From: Flavobacteriales bacterium UBA720
GTDB lineage: Bacteria; Bacteroidota; Bacteroidia; Flavobacteriales; Weeksellaceae
Length of the DNA stretch: 64,000 nucleotides
Direction: 5' to 3'
NCBI GenBank assembly: GCA_002297505.1
Contig: DBLQ01000001.1
Coordinates: forward strand, 1 to 64,000
The position numbers and the translations under genes are program-made. Numbering within the stretch: the first letter of the stretch is position 1; the number at the start of each line of letters is the position of its first letter. A model generated the notes under the pieces. It was not told where the DNA came from. It saw only the letters and a list, made by a program, of their open reading frames with translations, and did no database searches. Positions 35,057 through 43,542 of the stretch are shown here, in pieces.

Positions 35057-37102
35057 ATGAATGCTCCCAAAGCAAAAAAAATAGAAAAAATTCTGGAAAT
35101 CCATAATGACAGGAGAATGGATCCTTATTTCTGGATGAATGAACGCGAGAATCCCGAAGTGGTCCGGTACCTGGAAGAGGAAAATGCGTATACCGATTTT
35201 GTGATGAAAGATACCGAAAATCTTCAGAATGAACTGTATGAAGAGATGAAAGCCCGGTATAAGAAGGATGACGAATCGCTTCCTTATTTCTTCAACGGCT
35301 ACTGGTACATTGTGCGCTACGAAGCAGGAAAAGAATACCCGATTTTTTCCCGGAAATTTCAGTCTCTGGAGCATCAGGAAGAAATGCTTCTGGATGTCAA
35401 TATTCTGGCAGATGGCGAAGCCTTCTTCGACACGGGCAGCATCTCGGTAAGTGTTAATAATGAGATCATTGCGTATTCTGCGGATAATGTAGGGCGCAGG
35501 ATCTATAAGATATTTTTTAAGAATATCAAAACCGGCGAAGTCTACAAGGATGTCATTGACAATACTACGGGAAAAGCCGTTTGGGCAGGCGATAATGAAC
35601 ATGTATTTTATATCCGCAAGGATGCCAGCCTTCGTGCTTTCCAGATCTACCGTCACAAGCTTGGTACAGACTCTGCAGAAGATGTGCTGATTTTTCATGA
35701 GGATGATGAAACCTTTGATGTCGGCGTCTTCAAAACCAAGTCGATGGACTATATCTTCATCACATCTTCTTCTACCAACGAGGATGAGATGCGTTTTATT
35801 CGTTCGGATGATGTTTTCGCAGACTGGACTCTGGTGCAGCCACGCACAGAGGATCTGGAATATTCTGTGGAGCATTATGGCGATGATTTCTACATCATCA
35901 CGAATGCCGATGATGCCACCAATTTCAAAATTGTGAAGACCAAGGTCAGCCAGCCTGCAATGGAGCATTGGCAAGATTTTATTCCGCACAGGGAACATGT
36001 GCTTCTGGAAGGCTTCGAAATTTTCCGAAATTATTTCGTAGTAGAGGAACGGGAAAAAGGGCTTTTGCAAATTAACATCATTGACAATCAAGATAACAGC
36101 TCTCATTATCTTCAGTTTTCGGATCCGACCTACACTGCTTACATCGGCATCAATATGGAGTTCGATACGGAGATTTTGCGTTTCGGATATACTTCCCTTA
36201 CCAAGCCTTCATCCACCTACGAGTATGACATGAAGAACAGAACCACGGTGCTGGTGAAGCAGCAGGAAGTATTAGGCGGCCAGTTTTCTCCGGAGAATTA
36301 CATCTCGGAAAGAATTTGGGCTACTGCGAGAGACGGAAAGGAAATTGCGATCTCGCTTGTTTATCATAAAGATACCCGGAAATCTGCCGACACACCGCTA
36401 TTGCTGTACGGATATGGCAGCTACGGACACACCGTGGATGCCACATTTTCCAGCGTACGGCTCTCACTACTGGACAGAGGTTTTATATATGCCATTGCGC
36501 ATATCCGCGGTGGTGAGTATCTGGGACGTGAATGGTACGAAGACGGAAAAATGCTCCAAAAAAAGAATACATTTTTTGATTTTATCGATGCAGCAAAATA
36601 CTTAATATCAGAAAATTATACATCTCCGAAACATCTTTATGCCATGGGTGGGAGCGCTGGCGGGCTTCTGGTGGGAGCGGTGGTCAATTACAATCCTGAA
36701 TTATTTAGCGGTGTAGTGGCGCAGGTACCTTTCGTAGACGTAGTTACCACGATGCTGGACGACACGATTCCTTTGACCACCGGAGAATACGACGAATGGG
36801 GAAATCCGGCTGATAAAGAGTTTTATGAGTATATGAAATCCTACTCACCATACGATAATATTGAAGCCAAAGATTATCCGAATATCCTTATCACGACGGG
36901 ATTTCATGATTCGCAGGTGCAATATTGGGAGCCCGCAAAATGGACGGCGAAACTGAGAGATCTAAAAACGGATAATAATATTTTGATTTTCAAAACCGAT
37001 ATGAGTTCCGGACACGGCGGTGCGAGCGGACGTTTCGAAAGCCTGAAGGAAATTGCGCTGGAATACGCATTTTTATTTAAAATTGAAGGAATAAAGCATT
37101 GA
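35057..37102 (+). CDS. prolyl oligopeptidase family peptidase (oligopeptidase B-like)
   Basis: Cytoplasmic serine peptidase of family S9A that cuts short peptides. 681 residues from MNAPKAKKIEKILEIHNDRR; the frame is open 27 bases further up. The N-terminal part (about 1-410) is the beta-propeller and the C-terminal part is the hydrolase: YGSYGHT near residue 455, catalytic Ser533 (GGSAGG), Asp618 (GFHDSQV) and His653 (SSGHGGASG). The order and spacing match the family. No signal peptide. Two bases separate its stop from the next gene. Confidence 0.92.
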   Translation: MNAPKAKKIEKILEIHNDRRMDPYFWMNERENPEVVRYLEEENAYTDFVMKDTENLQNELYEEMKARYKKDDESLPYFFNGYWYIVRYEAGKEYPIFSRKFQSLEHQEEMLLDVNILADGEAFFDTGSISVSVNNEIIAYSADNVGRRIYKIFFKNIKTGEVYKDVIDNTTGKAVWAGDNEHVFYIRKDASLRAFQIYRHKLGTDSAEDVLIFHEDDETFDVGVFKTKSMDYIFITSSSTNEDEMRFIRSDDVFADWTLVQPRTEDLEYSVEHYGDDFYIITNADDATNFKIVKTKVSQPAMEHWQDFIPHREHVLLEGFEIFRNYFVVEEREKGLLQINIIDNQDNSSHYLQFSDPTYTAYIGINMEFDTEILRFGYTSLTKPSSTYEYDMKNRTTVLVKQQEVLGGQFSPENYISERIWATARDGKEIAISLVYHKDTRKSADTPLLLYGYGSYGHTVDATFSSVRLSLLDRGFIYAIAHIRGGEYLGREWYEDGKMLQKKNTFFDFIDAAKYLISENYTSPKHLYAMGGSAGGLLVGAVVNYNPELFSGVVAQVPFVDVVTTMLDDTIPLTTGEYDEWGNPADKEFYEYMKSYSPYDNIEAKDYPNILITTGFHDSQVQYWEPAKWTAKLRDLKTDNNILIFKTDMSSGHGGASGRFESLKEIALEYAFLFKIEGIKH

Positions 37103-37104
37103 TT

Positions 37105-37449
37105 ATGAACGAGGCAGAACAATGGAAAAAAATCGAAGCATTTTTCGAACTTAATTTTCAAACCGAAAAAAGTCCGCCGATTGAGACGATGCTTTTTCTA
37201 ATCGGCGTCCAGGAACTGGGCAGTGGCCAGCAGAAATTTACAAAGGATGATAAGGTAAACCTGATTCACATCGCAGTGTGCAGACTCTTGGAACCATTTG
37301 GTTATTACCGATTCAGCCACTACAATGATGGCTGGCCGGAATTTAAGAAACTCGAAGATCTCCCGGAACTGAAACCTAATGAACAATCGCTTTTGATGAA
37401 AAAAGCGATTATCCAGTATTTTGAAGATGAGGAGATTGATCTAAGCTGA
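37105..37449 (+). CDS. conserved hypothetical protein
   Basis: 114 residues from MNEAEQWKKIEAFFELNFQT. Soluble, mostly helical, acidic; contains ETMLFLIGVQELG and CRLLEPFGYYRFSHYNDGWP. No family recognised. Its start ATG follows the oligopeptidase stop by two bases, so it is cotranscribed with that gene. The stop directly touches the stop of the SRPBCC gene on the other strand. Confidence 0.7.
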   Translation: MNEAEQWKKIEAFFELNFQTEKSPPIETMLFLIGVQELGSGQQKFTKDDKVNLIHIAVCRLLEPFGYYRFSHYNDGWPEFKKLEDLPELKPNEQSLLMKKAIIQYFEDEEIDLS

Positions 37450-37938
37450 CTAATCTCCGGACAGAATAGCTTCCAGCTGATTTAATCCTGTTTTAAAACC
37501 TTCTTCAAATCCCATCTCAACAGTTTGATCTGCATCTTCCCGGGAATTGAAATGGATGTTGAAAGTCATTCTGGTACCTTCATCAATCCCGGTGAATCCG
37601 ATGAGCCAGGTAGATTTCGGAAATGATTCGTTAACCTTTCCTTTATCATCACAAAATGCGCTGGTCCAGGAAATACTGCGGTGGTGCATAATTTCACCGT
37701 ACTGTGCCAAGGCAAAATGTCGGTCACCATCCAACCCCTTCATAGCATAAAGCCAGATTCCGTTTTCGCGGAAGTCCATTTTTTCTGTTTCACAGTGCCA
37801 CGGTTTGGGCGCCCACCACAGGTCAATTAACTCTGATTTAGTGAAGTGATCCCAGAGTGCAGAGACCTCAGCCTTAAAAACTTTCATCACGTAAATACCG
37901 GGATCGGCATCTTTGTTAAATACGATTTCTGAGTTCAT
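37450..37938 (-). CDS. SRPBCC/AHSA1-like domain protein
   Basis: 162 residues from MNSEIVFNKDADPGIYVMKV (ATG at 37938). The START-like fold shows in VFKAEVSALWDHFTKSELID, WWAPKPWHCET, and the C-terminal TVEMGFEEGFKTGLNQLEAI. These are typical of the Aha1 domain (activator of Hsp90 ATPase-like) and SRPBCC families, which bind small hydrophobic ligands. Specific role unknown. It converges with the previous gene with no gap between the stop codons. Confidence 0.85.
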   Translation of the reverse strand: MNSEIVFNKDADPGIYVMKVFKAEVSALWDHFTKSELIDLWWAPKPWHCETEKMDFRENGIWLYAMKGLDGDRHFALAQYGEIMHHRSISWTSAFCDDKGKVNESFPKSTWLIGFTGIDEGTRMTFNIHFNSREDADQTVEMGFEEGFKTGLNQLEAILSGD

Positions 37939-38123
37939 AATTTGGATTTTATAATGGTGATTGTAAAAATCGCACCAAACTTTTGTATGTGGCAATATTT
38001 TTGATATTCCTAATAAAATGTTAAAAAACTATGTTTTAAGAAATAATTTATAATTGTATGGCGTTTTAATTATGTAGATATTCTTAAAAAAAGTAATTTT
38101 AACTTTTCAAAATTAAAAATACG

Positions 38124-39665
38124 ATGAATAACAAGTTTATTCCGATCATATCTGTATTTATGACGATTTCCCTGGTGGTCTTCGTCTCTTTGCAGCTGTA
38201 TTGGATTAAAGAGTTGTATGGCGCGCTGGAGCAGGATTTTTCGAATAAGGTGTACTCGGCATTGGAAACTTCGACACAAAAAGTGAATCAGATAGAAGTT
38301 AACAAATACTGGAATGAAACGTACAACAACGTTGGCAAAGAAGTTCTGGCGTCTAATAATCAGCCTATTAAAACATACATCCAGCAGAGTTCGGATTCCG
38401 CAAACCGATCCAATATTCTTTTTCAAACCAGTATTGTCGAGAAACAGAACATTCCCGTTTCGGCCAAAGGTGATACGCTCTACACTACCAAATTATACAA
38501 GGACGAAGGCCAGCTAAAGCTGAAACGCAATTCTCCGGAACCACTTACCACCAACATCAGTAAGGGTCTGGATGACAATTCGTTCCAGATGAAGGAGTTT
38601 GCCAGGCTCAGCGCCACAAGTCTCCCGATTGAGAAAAGAGTGGACAACAAAACCATCGACTCGGTTATTGCCAAAGAGCTTCGTCTGAAAGGCATTGACA
38701 CAAAATTTGGATTCGGCGTCATCAACAAAAAAAATGAGCTGACGTCCATTGCCAATAATATTTATCTGGACCAGAAGGATAAAACGAATTATACCTATCC
38801 GCTATTCACGGACAGCAAGGACAGGACGCTGTATACGCTTGCTCTGGTGTTTCCCAGGAAAGATTACTCGCTGGTAAAGCACAACCTTCCCATGCTTTTG
38901 GGCACATTTATCTCGCTGCTCACCATTCTGGGGATTTACATCATCTCGATTAATTATATGATGCGCCAGAAAAAGATTGCCGAGATCAAGACGGATTTTA
39001 TCAATAACATGTCGCATGAGTTCAAGACGCCTCTGGCAACCATCTCAGTGGCAAGTGATTCTCTGGCTAATGATAAGATCGCAACCGATCCGGATAAGGT
39101 GAAGTACTATTCCGGATTGATCAAACAGGAAAATCTGAGGATGAAAAAGCAGGTGGAAACAGTCCTCAATATGTCCAAGCTGGAGCGGAACGAGATGCCG
39201 CTGCACCTGAAGGAGACCAACGTGCGTGAACTGATCAAGAGCATAGCAGAATCTTTCCGACTCATTGTGAATGAGAGGAATGGCAGCCTGACCACAGAAT
39301 TTAATGCCACAAAATATAATTTCCGCATCGATGAGTTTCATCTTTCGAACGCTTTGGTCAATCTTTTGGATAATGCCAACAAGTATTCGCCCGAGACACC
39401 GGAGATTAAAGTGGCCACCAGGAACGAAGGCAACTGGTACGTGATTGAGATTTCCGACAAAGGCATGGGAATGGAAGCGCAGAATAAAAATAAGATTTTT
39501 GAGAAATTCTTCCGCGAGGAGACCGGCAACATTCATAATGTGAAAGGGCAGGGCCTCGGACTTTCGTACGTGAAGAAAATTGTGGAAATCCATAAAGGCC
39601 AGATTGTCGTAGATTCCCATAAAGGCAAAGGCAGCACATTCACCATCAAATTGCCGATGGTCTAG
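38124..39665 (+). CDS. sensor histidine kinase
   Basis: 513-residue membrane kinase. Two helices, about 5-28 and 255-278, bracket a periplasmic sensor region of about 225 residues. The H-box is HEFKTPL with phosphorylated His298; the N-box is ALVNLLDNANKYS, and GMGMEAQNKNKIFEKFFREE and GQGLGLSYVKKI form the ATP site. It is transcribed just before its response regulator (63 bases). The sensor region matches no family I can name, so the signal is unknown. Confidence 0.93.
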   Translation: MNNKFIPIISVFMTISLVVFVSLQLYWIKELYGALEQDFSNKVYSALETSTQKVNQIEVNKYWNETYNNVGKEVLASNNQPIKTYIQQSSDSANRSNILFQTSIVEKQNIPVSAKGDTLYTTKLYKDEGQLKLKRNSPEPLTTNISKGLDDNSFQMKEFARLSATSLPIEKRVDNKTIDSVIAKELRLKGIDTKFGFGVINKKNELTSIANNIYLDQKDKTNYTYPLFTDSKDRTLYTLALVFPRKDYSLVKHNLPMLLGTFISLLTILGIYIISINYMMRQKKIAEIKTDFINNMSHEFKTPLATISVASDSLANDKIATDPDKVKYYSGLIKQENLRMKKQVETVLNMSKLERNEMPLHLKETNVRELIKSIAESFRLIVNERNGSLTTEFNATKYNFRIDEFHLSNALVNLLDNANKYSPETPEIKVATRNEGNWYVIEISDKGMGMEAQNKNKIFEKFFREETGNIHNVKGQGLGLSYVKKIVEIHKGQIVVDSHKGKGSTFTIKLPMV

Positions 39666-39728
39666 ATGAGTAATGATCATCACTATTATTTAAATTAAAA
39701 TTGTAATAATTACATCAATCATAAAATT

Positions 39729-40418
39729 ATGAGCAACCGAATATTATTAGTAGAAGACGACCAGAGTTTTGGCGCAGTTCTGAAGGATTATCTCACGATC
39801 AACAACTTCGAAGTCACACTGGCTACGGACGGAGAAATGGGTCTGAAGGAATTCACCGAAAAGGAATTCGACATCTGTATTTTCGATGTCATGATGCCGA
39901 AAAAAGATGGTTTTTCTTTGGCAGAAGATGTCAAGAAAATTGATAAAAACACACCGATCATCTTCCTGACGGCGAGAAATATGCGCGAAGATATCCTGAA
40001 AGGTTATCAGATTGGCGCAGATGATTACATCACGAAACCCTTTGATACAGAATTGCTTCTTTATAAAATTAAAGCCATCTTGCAGAGAAGTGCGGTTTTG
40101 GAAAACGAGGATCAGGAGCAGTTCAAAATCAGCAATATCTTCTTCGATTCTATGCTGAGACAGCTGAGAGTAGGCGAAAATGAATACAAATTATCTCCAA
40201 AGGAAAACGAGCTTCTCAAATTGCTGTGCATCCACAGAAACGATTTTATGCCAAGAGATCTTGCCCTTAGAAAAATCTGGAAAAAGGAAAACTATTTCAC
40301 GGCAAGAAGTATGGACGTTTACATTGCCAAACTGAGAAAACTCCTGAAAGACGATGAAGGCTTGGAAATCATCAATGTGCATGGTGAAGGTTTCCGACTT
40401 TTGGTGAAAAATCCTTAG
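39729..40418 (+). CDS. response regulator, OmpR/PhoB type
   Basis: 229 residues. The receiver domain has the acidic pair E9/D10 and the phosphorylated Asp53 in FDVMMPKKDG, with Lys103 in ITKPFD. The C-terminal winged helix (about 130-229) includes YKLSPKENELLKLLC and RSMDVYIAKLRKLLKDDEGL, which is the OmpR/PhoB group. It should be the partner of the upstream kinase. Targets are unknown. A strong hairpin ends the operon. Confidence 0.95.
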   Translation: MSNRILLVEDDQSFGAVLKDYLTINNFEVTLATDGEMGLKEFTEKEFDICIFDVMMPKKDGFSLAEDVKKIDKNTPIIFLTARNMREDILKGYQIGADDYITKPFDTELLLYKIKAILQRSAVLENEDQEQFKISNIFFDSMLRQLRVGENEYKLSPKENELLKLLCIHRNDFMPRDLALRKIWKKENYFTARSMDVYIAKLRKLLKDDEGLEIINVHGEGFRLLVKNP

Positions 40419-40450
40419 TAAAAAAAGAAGCCATTTAGCTTTAACAAAAC

Positions 40451-40484
40451 AAACCCTTTCCGAGTCCGAACTCTGAAAGGGTTT
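40451..40484 (+). terminator. terminator of the two-component operon
   Basis: AAACCCTTTC and GAAAGGGTTT form a 10-base-pair stem, prolonged inside by CGAGT/ACTCT with one mismatch; TTTTATACTTTTT follows. Confidence 0.85.
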
Positions 40485-40531
40485 TATACTTTTTACTTCT
40501 TGCTTTTTACACTGTACAAAAATACAATAAT

Positions 40532-41329
40532 CTAATTCGTAGCCATCGTCTGTGACGGTGCATTAAGAATTGAATCCGTTTTACCTGCATTTTTCAGCCA
40601 CTGCGAGCTGGCCAGGTAATTCTGGTCCGGATAATAAATGAACAGACAGGTCTGATTTTTGATCGTGTTGATAATAGGCTTTGCCAGGCTGGTTGGTACT
40701 GCAGGACAACCCCAGCTTCGGCCCAGTCTTTTTTCGGATTTGATAAAATCTTCGCTCACGTATTTTGCGCCGTGCATCACGATGCAGCGTTCCAGTGCAG
40801 CGTCATTGTAGCCTCTGTCCATCCCGAACAATCTCAATGAATATCCATTATCACCATTGTAGGTCTGCTCGGTGACGTAGAATCCAAGGCTGGATTGATG
40901 AGAGTTTTCGGTGTTGGAAAAGTTGGTGGCAAATTCTTCACCGGTGCCTCTTCCATGCGCTACCAAGGTGTTGAACAATACTTTTTTCTCTCCCAGGTCA
41001 ATCACCCAAAGTCGTTTTTTATTAGACGACAGGCTGAAGTCACACACCGAAAGTACATCCTGATCAGGTCTCAGTTTTCCGGATTTTTTCAAATTTTGAA
41101 ATCCCCAGAAAGCTTTTTCGAAGACTTCAAAATTCAAGGTTTCATCCGTAAACTGAAGTTGTCTGTAGATTTCTTCAGCGGGATTTTGAGGGGAGACATT
41201 CTCTTTTGGGCTTAGTTTCATTTCTGTCATTTTCACCGTTTTTGCAGTCATTTGGTTCTCGGAACTTCCGGGATAGAATGAGGTGGTTATCAGATAAACT
41301 AAGCACAACAATAATGGGAATCTCTTCAT
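40532..41329 (-). CDS. murein L,D-transpeptidase catalytic domain protein
   Basis: Periplasmic enzyme that may build or cut L,D peptide links in peptidoglycan. 265 residues with signal-like N-terminus (MKRFPLLLCLVYLITTSFYP). The YkuD-like catalytic site is visible as VMHG (His186) and SWGCPAVP (Cys208), with NTLVAHGRGTG at 120-130. This is the YkuD_2 form common in Bacteroidota. The gene is alone and convergent with the response regulator. Fits cell-wall remodelling, substrate not proven. Confidence 0.9.
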   Translation of the reverse strand: MKRFPLLLCLVYLITTSFYPGSSENQMTAKTVKMTEMKLSPKENVSPQNPAEEIYRQLQFTDETLNFEVFEKAFWGFQNLKKSGKLRPDQDVLSVCDFSLSSNKKRLWVIDLGEKKVLFNTLVAHGRGTGEEFATNFSNTENSHQSSLGFYVTEQTYNGDNGYSLRLFGMDRGYNDAALERCIVMHGAKYVSEDFIKSEKRLGRSWGCPAVPTSLAKPIINTIKNQTCLFIYYPDQNYLASSQWLKNAGKTDSILNAPSQTMATN

Positions 41330-41523
41330 TCAAATATATTATTAAGGTTTTAATTAAAGTGGTGCAAAATTATATATTAAAGGATATCAACGCATTACCG
41401 ATCTAATATTTAACTAATTTTTAGCAGACTTTAACTTAATGTGATGGAATCTCAACGCATTTTATTTAGGCTTTATTATGATTGCAATGCTTTTAGTTAT
41501 AACTTGCATCAAACTTTTGGCAT

Positions 41524-42285
41524 ATGTCGACACTTAAGATCGCAGGATTAAATCTGGATATCATCTGGAAAAATAGAGAAGCTAATTTCAGAAAAATTGA
41601 GAGCGAATTGACCGGCATCAATGCAGATCTGTTGCTCCTGCCCGAAATGTTTTCTACAGGATTTTGCATGGAAGCGGAGGAAGTGGCAGACAGACATCAG
41701 GAATCTCTGACATGGATGAAATCCTTTGCCAAAGACCAAAATGCCGCAGTGGCAGGCAGTGTTTCAGTAGAAGACAATGGAAAATTCTATAACCGCTTTT
41801 ATTTCGTTTTTCCGACAGGTCAAGTTGAATATTATGACAAGAGGCACCTGTTTTCCTATTCCGGAGAAGACAAAATTTACACGGCTGGAACTGAGCGAAA
41901 AATCATTGATTATAAAGGATTTAAGATTCTTTTACAGGTTTGTTTTGATTTGCGATTTCCGGTTTTTTCCAGAAATCAAAATGATTATGATGCTATTTTG
42001 TACGTCGCCAATTGGCCGAAATCCAGAGTTGATGCCTGGAAATCATTATTGAAAGCACGCTCTATTGAAAATCAGGCGTTTCTGTTTGGGCTAAACAGAA
42101 TTGGAACCGATGGTTATAATCTGGAATATGAAGAAAGTTCCTTAGTATATTTCCCAGATGGCACTGAAATCTCCAAACGACAAAATAACGTTGTTTTTGC
42201 CGAGTGGAACCTGCCAGAACTTACAGACTTCCGATCTAAGTTTCCTTTTTTAAATGAAAGGGATGCGTTTGAGATAATTTATTAG
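41524..42285 (+). CDS. nitrilase-family amidohydrolase (omega-amidase-like)
   Basis: 253 residues. The carbon-nitrogen hydrolase triad is present: Glu41 (LLLPEMF), Lys106 (DKRHLF) and Cys140 (QVCFDLRFP). The pattern LPEMFSTGFCMEA and KRHLFSYSGE matches the YafV/omega-amidase subgroup, which hydrolyses 2-oxoglutaramate to 2-oxoglutarate and ammonia in methionine salvage and glutamine transaminase side reactions. Substrate is inferred from subgroup. Cytoplasmic. Confidence 0.9.
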   Translation: MSTLKIAGLNLDIIWKNREANFRKIESELTGINADLLLLPEMFSTGFCMEAEEVADRHQESLTWMKSFAKDQNAAVAGSVSVEDNGKFYNRFYFVFPTGQVEYYDKRHLFSYSGEDKIYTAGTERKIIDYKGFKILLQVCFDLRFPVFSRNQNDYDAILYVANWPKSRVDAWKSLLKARSIENQAFLFGLNRIGTDGYNLEYEESSLVYFPDGTEISKRQNNVVFAEWNLPELTDFRSKFPFLNERDAFEIIY

Positions 42286-42303
42286 CTTTGTAAATACTTA
42301 CTT

Positions 42304-43116
42304 ATGAAAACCATATTCAAATTTTTCTTATTCAGTATTTTTATGTTTTCTTGCTCAAGAGATAATGAATCAAAAAGTGTTACTGAAGCAGAATATCCTT
42401 TGGTCACAAAACTCAATGTAGGTTTTCCAAATGGAAACAACTCAGATAAGAATTTTTATTTTGACTATGATAGTAATAATCGCCTGATCAAGAAAAGAGG
42501 TGGCTTTTTGCAAGTCAATGGAGGCACAGGTTATAATGGTTTTTTCACAGATAAATTATTTACCTCTTTAGTTTACACTGGCAATAAAGTTACTGTCGAA
42601 AATTTTTCATCTTCAAATGAATTTTATCCGCCAAAAGACACAAGAATTTTTTTTCTAAATAACAATAATCAGATTATCCAAAAGGAAATTCCGGCTATCT
42701 ACAATAACCATCAAGACAGGAAACAGTCGTTTATCTATTCAAACAATCAACTTGTTGAAATAACTACCACGCTTCCTAATATGCCTTATTATCCACCAGA
42801 CGATTACATAGAAACTTATCTCGAAAAATTCTATTATGATTCAAAAGGTAATTTGACAAAATCAGAATACTTTGAACAAAGAAACGGCATTAGCAAGGGA
42901 ATAAAAATCGTTAGAACGTTTGGTGATTACGACAATTCTCTAAATCCTTTCAAGAGATTATATTTGTTAGATGAATATTTTTATCGGGCGATCTCCAAAA
43001 ATAATTATAGAAAATTTAATGAGATTAAGTACAACGAATTGGGTCAAGTCACTTCAAATATAGAACAAACTTGGACTTTCAATTATGATTCTAGCGGAAA
43101 TATAATTATCAATTAG
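42304..43116 (+). CDS. lipoprotein of unknown function
   Basis: 270 residues with lipoprotein signal MKTIFKFFLFSIFMFSC (Cys17). The mature part has repetitive YD-like elements (NFYFDYDSNNRLIKKRGG, EKFYYDSKGNLTKSEYFEQR) and ends TFNYDSSGNIIIN, like other RHS/YD-type exported lipoproteins. AT-richer than its neighbours. It overlaps the thioredoxin gene by 8 bases in a tail-to-tail arrangement. Confidence 0.7.
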   Translation: MKTIFKFFLFSIFMFSCSRDNESKSVTEAEYPLVTKLNVGFPNGNNSDKNFYFDYDSNNRLIKKRGGFLQVNGGTGYNGFFTDKLFTSLVYTGNKVTVENFSSSNEFYPPKDTRIFFLNNNNQIIQKEIPAIYNNHQDRKQSFIYSNNQLVEITTTLPNMPYYPPDDYIETYLEKFYYDSKGNLTKSEYFEQRNGISKGIKIVRTFGDYDNSLNPFKRLYLLDEYFYRAISKNNYRKFNEIKYNELGQVTSNIEQTWTFNYDSSGNIIIN

Positions 43117-43411
43117 AATACCGCTCCAGCAAACCCACCAAAGAATTAACATCGTGAACGCCGCTTTCTTTCCAGAGCAATTCGCCATTTTTGAAAATCG
43201 CTAAAGTCGGGACACCGCGCACACCATTGTCTGCAGCGATGGACGGAAATTGATCCACATCAATTTTTACGATTCTTGCTTTCTCGCCAACTTGTTCTTT
43301 CACGGAATTGAGAACGGAAGACTGTACTTTGCACGGCTGGCACCAGGTTGCAAAAAAATCAATGAGAACCGGACGTTCGGACTGGATGAGTTCCTGGAAT
43401 TTCTGTGACAT
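43109..43411 (-). CDS. trxA: thioredoxin
   Basis: 100 residues. Classical active site WCQPC (Cys24, Cys27) in FFATWCQPCK, cis-proline motif GVPTLAIF near 70, and C-terminal helix. Cytoplasmic redox carrier for reductases such as ribonucleotide reductase and MsrA. This may be a secondary thioredoxin; WCQPC is a slightly unusual variant of WCGPC. Lies next to the persulfide dioxygenase gene on the same strand, 131 bases apart, a region that holds a repeat. Confidence 0.9.
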   Translation of the reverse strand: MSQKFQELIQSERPVLIDFFATWCQPCKVQSSVLNSVKEQVGEKARIVKIDVDQFPSIAADNGVRGVPTLAIFKNGELLWKESGVHDVNSLVGLLERYSN

Positions 43412-43450
43412 ACTAATAGATGTTAGAAGTTAGGTTTTAGAGATTAGATT

Positions 43451-43527
43451 CTTCAACAAGCTCAGCATGACATCTTAAAATTTAGCTTTATCAGGCTGAG
43501 GAGAAGTTTATCCAGAGCTTGACGAAG
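43451..43527. repeat. dispersed-type inverted repeat element
   Basis: CTTCAACAAGCTC (43451-43463) and GAGCTTGACGAAG (43515-43527) are inverted ends that match 11 of 13 bases; the left part also reads TGTCATGCTGAG on the minus strand. It lies between thioredoxin and the rhodanese fusion gene, with no coding capacity. Confidence 0.5.
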
Positions 43528-43542
43528 AAAAGCTTTTTAATA

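Noticed and set aside
35048..36106. A 352-codon open frame on the minus strand opposite the oligopeptidase gene
   Set aside because: The plus-strand gene has the catalytic triad and fixed domains; the antisense frame is rich in Ile/Phe/His with no motif.
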